Below, in pieces: positions 61,779 through 64,000 of a stretch of 64,000 bases of DNA. Each line of letters opens with the position of its first letter. Position 1 is the stretch's first letter. Position numbers and translations under genes: made by a program. The notes below the pieces were generated by a model. It was not told the origin of the DNA. It saw nothing but the letters and a program-made list of their open reading frames with translations, and did not search any database. The stretch spans positions 3,702,501 through 3,766,500 of the forward strand of contig NZ_CP108518.1 in the NCBI RefSeq assembly GCF_035989885.1, written 5' to 3'. Source of the DNA: Streptomyces sp. NBC_01232 (GTDB taxonomy: Bacteria > Actinomycetota > Actinomycetes > Streptomycetales > Streptomycetaceae).

Positions 61779-62954
61779 ATGCCCGGAGACCCGACAGCAC
61801 CCGACATGACCACCCAGCCCCGCCCCGTGTACGTCATCGGGGCCGGCCCCGGCGGCCTCGCCGCGGCCGCCGCGCTGCGCGCCCGCGGGGTCCGTGCGGT
61901 GGTCATCGAGAAGTCCGACGCGGTCGGTTCGTCCTGGCGGGGGCACTACGACCGGCTGCGCCTGCACACCACGCGCCGGCTCTCCGCCCTCCCGGGCCTG
62001 GCCATGCCGCGCCGCTTCGGGCGCTGGGTCCGCCGCGACGACGTCGTGCGCTACCTCGAGAAGTACGCCGAGTTCCACGAGCTCGAGCTGGTCACCGGCG
62101 TCGAGGTGACCCGGATCGAGCCCGCTCCCGAGGGGGACGGCTGGATCCTGCACGCCACCGGTGGGCGCGAGCTGGCCGCCGCGGCCGTCGTCGTCGCCAC
62201 CGGCTACAACCACACGCCCGCGCTCCCCGACTGGCCGGGCCGGGACACGTACGAGGGCCGGCTGCTGCACGCCGCCGACTACCGCAACCCGCAGCCGTAC
62301 GCCGGCCGGGACGTCCTCGTCGTCGGCGTCGGCAACACCGGCGCCGAGATAGCCGTCGACCTCGTCGAGGGCGGCGCGGCGCGCGTGCGGCTCGCCGTGC
62401 GCACCGCGCCGCACATCCTGCGCCGCTCCACCGCCGGCTGGCCGGCCCAGCGCAGCGGGATCCTCGTGCGCCGGCTGCCCAAACGCCTCGTGGACCGGCT
62501 GGGTGCGCTCGTCGCACGGGCCTCCGTGCCGGACCTGTCGGCGTACGGGCTTCCGCGCCCCGCGACCGGCCTGTACAGCAGGGTCGAGCAGGGGTCGATA
62601 CCGGTTCAGGACGTCGGTCTGATCGACGCGGTGCGCAGCGGCAAGGTGGAGCCCGTGGCCGCGGTGGAGTCCTTCGACGGCGCCGAGGTGGTGCTCGCGG
62701 ACGGCTCGCGGATCGCCCCGGACGCCGTGATCGCGGCGACCGGCTACCGCCGGGCCCTGGAGGGGCTGGTCGGACACCTCGGGGTGCTCGACGAGCGCGG
62801 CCGCCCCCGTACGCACGGCGCCCGCAGCCCCGGGCAGGCCCGCGACCTGTACTTCACCGGCTTCAGCAACCCCATCAGCGGGATGCTCCGGGAGATGGCC
62901 ATGGACGCGGAGAAGATCGCCAAGGCGGTCGCCCGGCGGACGTCCGGCAGCTGA
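61779..62954 (+). CDS. Flavin-containing monooxygenase-like oxidoreductase
   Basis: A 391-residue FAD/NAD(P)-dependent enzyme of the group B monooxygenase type. The FAD-binding motif is VYVIGAGPGGLAAAAAL near residue 20, the NADPH-binding motif is VLVVGVGNTGAEIA near residue 185, and ATGY occurs twice, the second time near residue 325. A Baeyer-Villiger-type FxGxxxHxxxW fingerprint is not seen (the matching segment reads WPGRDTYEG), so N- or S-oxygenation or another reaction is more likely. ATG 61779 has no clear ribosome binding site; ATG 61806 is an alternative. It is divergent from DoxX. Confidence 0.9.
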   Translation: MPGDPTAPDMTTQPRPVYVIGAGPGGLAAAAALRARGVRAVVIEKSDAVGSSWRGHYDRLRLHTTRRLSALPGLAMPRRFGRWVRRDDVVRYLEKYAEFHELELVTGVEVTRIEPAPEGDGWILHATGGRELAAAAVVVATGYNHTPALPDWPGRDTYEGRLLHAADYRNPQPYAGRDVLVVGVGNTGAEIAVDLVEGGAARVRLAVRTAPHILRRSTAGWPAQRSGILVRRLPKRLVDRLGALVARASVPDLSAYGLPRPATGLYSRVEQGSIPVQDVGLIDAVRSGKVEPVAAVESFDGAEVVLADGSRIAPDAVIAATGYRRALEGLVGHLGVLDERGRPRTHGARSPGQARDLYFTGFSNPISGMLREMAMDAEKIAKAVARRTSGS

Positions 62955-63035
62955 GCCGCCGCCCGCACCGCACCACGGAGGGGCGCCGTCGACGCCCGCC
63001 GCACCCGCCGGTGCCCGCCGACGCCCCTCGGCGGG

Positions 63036-63545
63036 TCACAGCAGGTGGTCCAGGTCGTAGAGGCGCCGGCGCCACCAGGCCCCCCTGCGGTGCGGCTGCC
63101 GGTGGGCGAACGGGTCGGGCACGGTCCGGCGCCACAGCTCCTCGTCCAGTCGGGCCAGCAGGGCCTCCAGTTCCCGGCGCGGCCGGGGCGGCAGCCTGTG
63201 GACGACCAGTTCGAGGAGGTCCCGGGCCACGGCGATGTCGTTGCGGAGGTCGCAGTGCTCGCAGCCGCAGTAGTCCCGCCGCAGGTACAGCCAGCGGCCC
63301 GGAAGGGCGAGGAAGGAGCGGCAGGTCGCGAGGGCCGTTGCCGTCGCCCCGGGCCAGAGCCCTTCGTCGTACGGGCGCCGGCACTCCTCGCGGTGGATCG
63401 CGGCGACCGTCCGGGAGGAGAGCCGGTCGATCCGGGTGGGCCACGGTCGGAGCGGCCGGAAGCCCCCGCAGTGACCGGCACCCGTGTACATCGGCTGGGG
63501 CAGGGCCGGTTCGGCGCGCAGTGCGCTCGGTCGCCTACGCGGCAT
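63036..63545 (-). CDS. Hypothetical protein with a Cys-x-Cys-x2-Cys cluster
   Basis: A 169-residue Arg-rich protein. The central segment WLYLRRDYCGCEHCDLRNDIAVARDLLELVVHRLPP carries three closely spaced cysteines plus a His, which could bind zinc or act as a metal site, followed by a helix-rich region (RRELEALLARLDEELWRRT). I recognise no family. GAAAGG precedes the ATG at 63545. It converges with the monooxygenase gene. Confidence 0.7.
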   Translation of the reverse strand: MPRRRPSALRAEPALPQPMYTGAGHCGGFRPLRPWPTRIDRLSSRTVAAIHREECRRPYDEGLWPGATATALATCRSFLALPGRWLYLRRDYCGCEHCDLRNDIAVARDLLELVVHRLPPRPRRELEALLARLDEELWRRTVPDPFAHRQPHRRGAWWRRRLYDLDHLL

Positions 63546-63739
63546 GGGCCTTTCGGACAGCAGTCATGCGGTAGATGATCACACTGCCGCGGGCAGACAT
63601 CCAGGGCCGCGGACGGTGCGCGTGCCGACCCGGGCCGCGGGCGGGTGATCTCGGCCGGAAGTGCACTCTGGACCCGCTCCGCGGGAATCTGTCACCGTTC
63701 ACCACACCACCTCCACAGCTTTCCTGCGCAGCCCTGTTC

Positions 63740-63754
63740 CTGACGGCACGTCAG
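63740..63754. promoter_or_regulatory. TetR-type operator, exact copy (tandem site 1)
   Basis: CTGACG-GCA-CGTCAG, the distal member of a tandem pair upstream of the gene starting at 63825. Confidence 0.75.
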
Positions 63755-63763
63755 TTCAGTAAT

Positions 63764-63778
63764 CTGACTACACGTCAG
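63764..63778. promoter_or_regulatory. TetR-type operator, one mismatch (tandem site 2)
   Basis: CTGACT-ACA-CGTCAG, 24 bp centre-to-centre from site 1 and 46 bp upstream of the start at 63825. The spacing is a little over two helical turns. Confidence 0.7.
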
Positions 63779-63824
63779 TTATTGAGTTCCATCGAGGTTC
63801 ATCGAGCAGGAGTGGGCGGCAACG

Positions 63825-64000
63825 ATGCTTGGATCTACTCACGGCACCCTCACCACCGACTTCCGCGCACGTGTCGAGGCCTGCGGGGAATCCCCCCGGA
63901 CCGCCGTCCATTCGTCGGCGGCCCCCTCCCCCGACGACGCGGTTCCCCTGGACGTCAGCGGACGACCGCTGCACGCCGACGTGCCCGACCTGGACCGGTT
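63825..64000 (+). CDS. Start of a gene cut by the window edge, possibly an acetate-CoA ligase family protein
   Basis: 58 complete codons are visible from ATG 63825, and the frame is open to the window end. The visible N terminus (MLGSTHGTLTTDFRARVEAC, then PLDVSGRPLHADVPDLDR) resembles, from memory, Streptomyces NDP-forming acyl-CoA synthetases whose CoA-binding domain would begin just beyond the edge. No domain is complete inside the window, so this is a weak assignment. GGAG lies 12 bases before the ATG. Two tandem operators upstream place it in the TetR-type regulon. Confidence 0.55.
   Translation, partial: MLGSTHGTLTTDFRARVEACGESPRTAVHSSAAPSPDDAVPLDVSGRPLHADVPDLDR

Overview
The window is chromosomal DNA of a high-GC actinomycete, almost certainly Streptomyces or a close relative. 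Protein-coding frames end most codons in G or C. GTG and TTG starts are common. An afsR-afsS pair, a fused FO synthase for coenzyme F420 and many secreted or lipoprotein genes fit that genus. I saw no rRNA, tRNA, CRISPR array, transposase or phage gene.

Layout. 0.5-4 kb: a short-chain dehydrogenase and fbiC (FO synthase). 4.2-5.6 kb: an ADP-ribosylglycohydrolase-like protein that appears to have lost its metal ligands. 5.8-11.8 kb: a tight four-gene surface-polysaccharide operon (Egghead-like glycosyltransferase, GH113-like lipoprotein, NDP-sugar pyrophosphorylase, OafA-SGNH acyltransferase), best read as making an O-acylated beta-mannan-like glycan. 11.9-21.1 kb: an F420-type oxidoreductase, small secreted proteins, a membrane protein, an amino-acid permease, a lipoprotein, an AlkD-type DNA repair protein and an orphan 601-residue protein. 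21-27.7 kb: a leftward catabolic block (aldehyde dehydrogenase, D-aminoacylase-type amidohydrolase, two luciferase-like monooxygenases, a steroid-dehydrogenase-like SDR). 27.8-28.5 kb: a toxin-antitoxin pair. 28.5-38.6 kb: envelope and signalling genes (L,D-transpeptidase, two-component system, HlyD/MacB-like exporter, Nudix, orphan sugar-binding lipoprotein, serine protease, GNAT). 38.8-40.1 kb: an amidohydrolase. 40.2-43.8 kb: afsR and afsS, global regulators of antibiotic production. 44-45.7 kb: methyltransferase, a gene remnant, a Uma2 nuclease. 45.7-49.8 kb: divergent acyl-CoA ligase versus thiolase-like/DUF35/enoyl-CoA hydratase. 49.8-55.2 kb: secreted protein, membrane protein, cyclophilin, Ser/Thr kinase with a PQQ propeller, VOC protein. 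55.5-64 kb: TetR regulator, acyl-CoA dehydrogenase plus F420-type reductase, a second thiolase-like protein, PNPOx-like protein, DoxX/DUF35 pair, flavin monooxygenase, and the start of a CoA-ligase-like gene cut by the window edge.

The main discovery is a repeated operator. Eleven copies of the palindrome CTGACG-N3-CGTCAG (seven exact, four with one mismatch) lie just upstream of CoA-dependent or F420/flavin-dependent catabolic genes scattered from base 506 to base 63778, and I noticed none inside genes. They tie about nine separate transcription units into one apparent TetR-type regulon for degradation of a lipid or steroid-like acid. The TetR gene at 55505 is the only such regulator in the window and is the first candidate to bind them. 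FbiC supplies the F420 precursor that several of these enzymes probably use.
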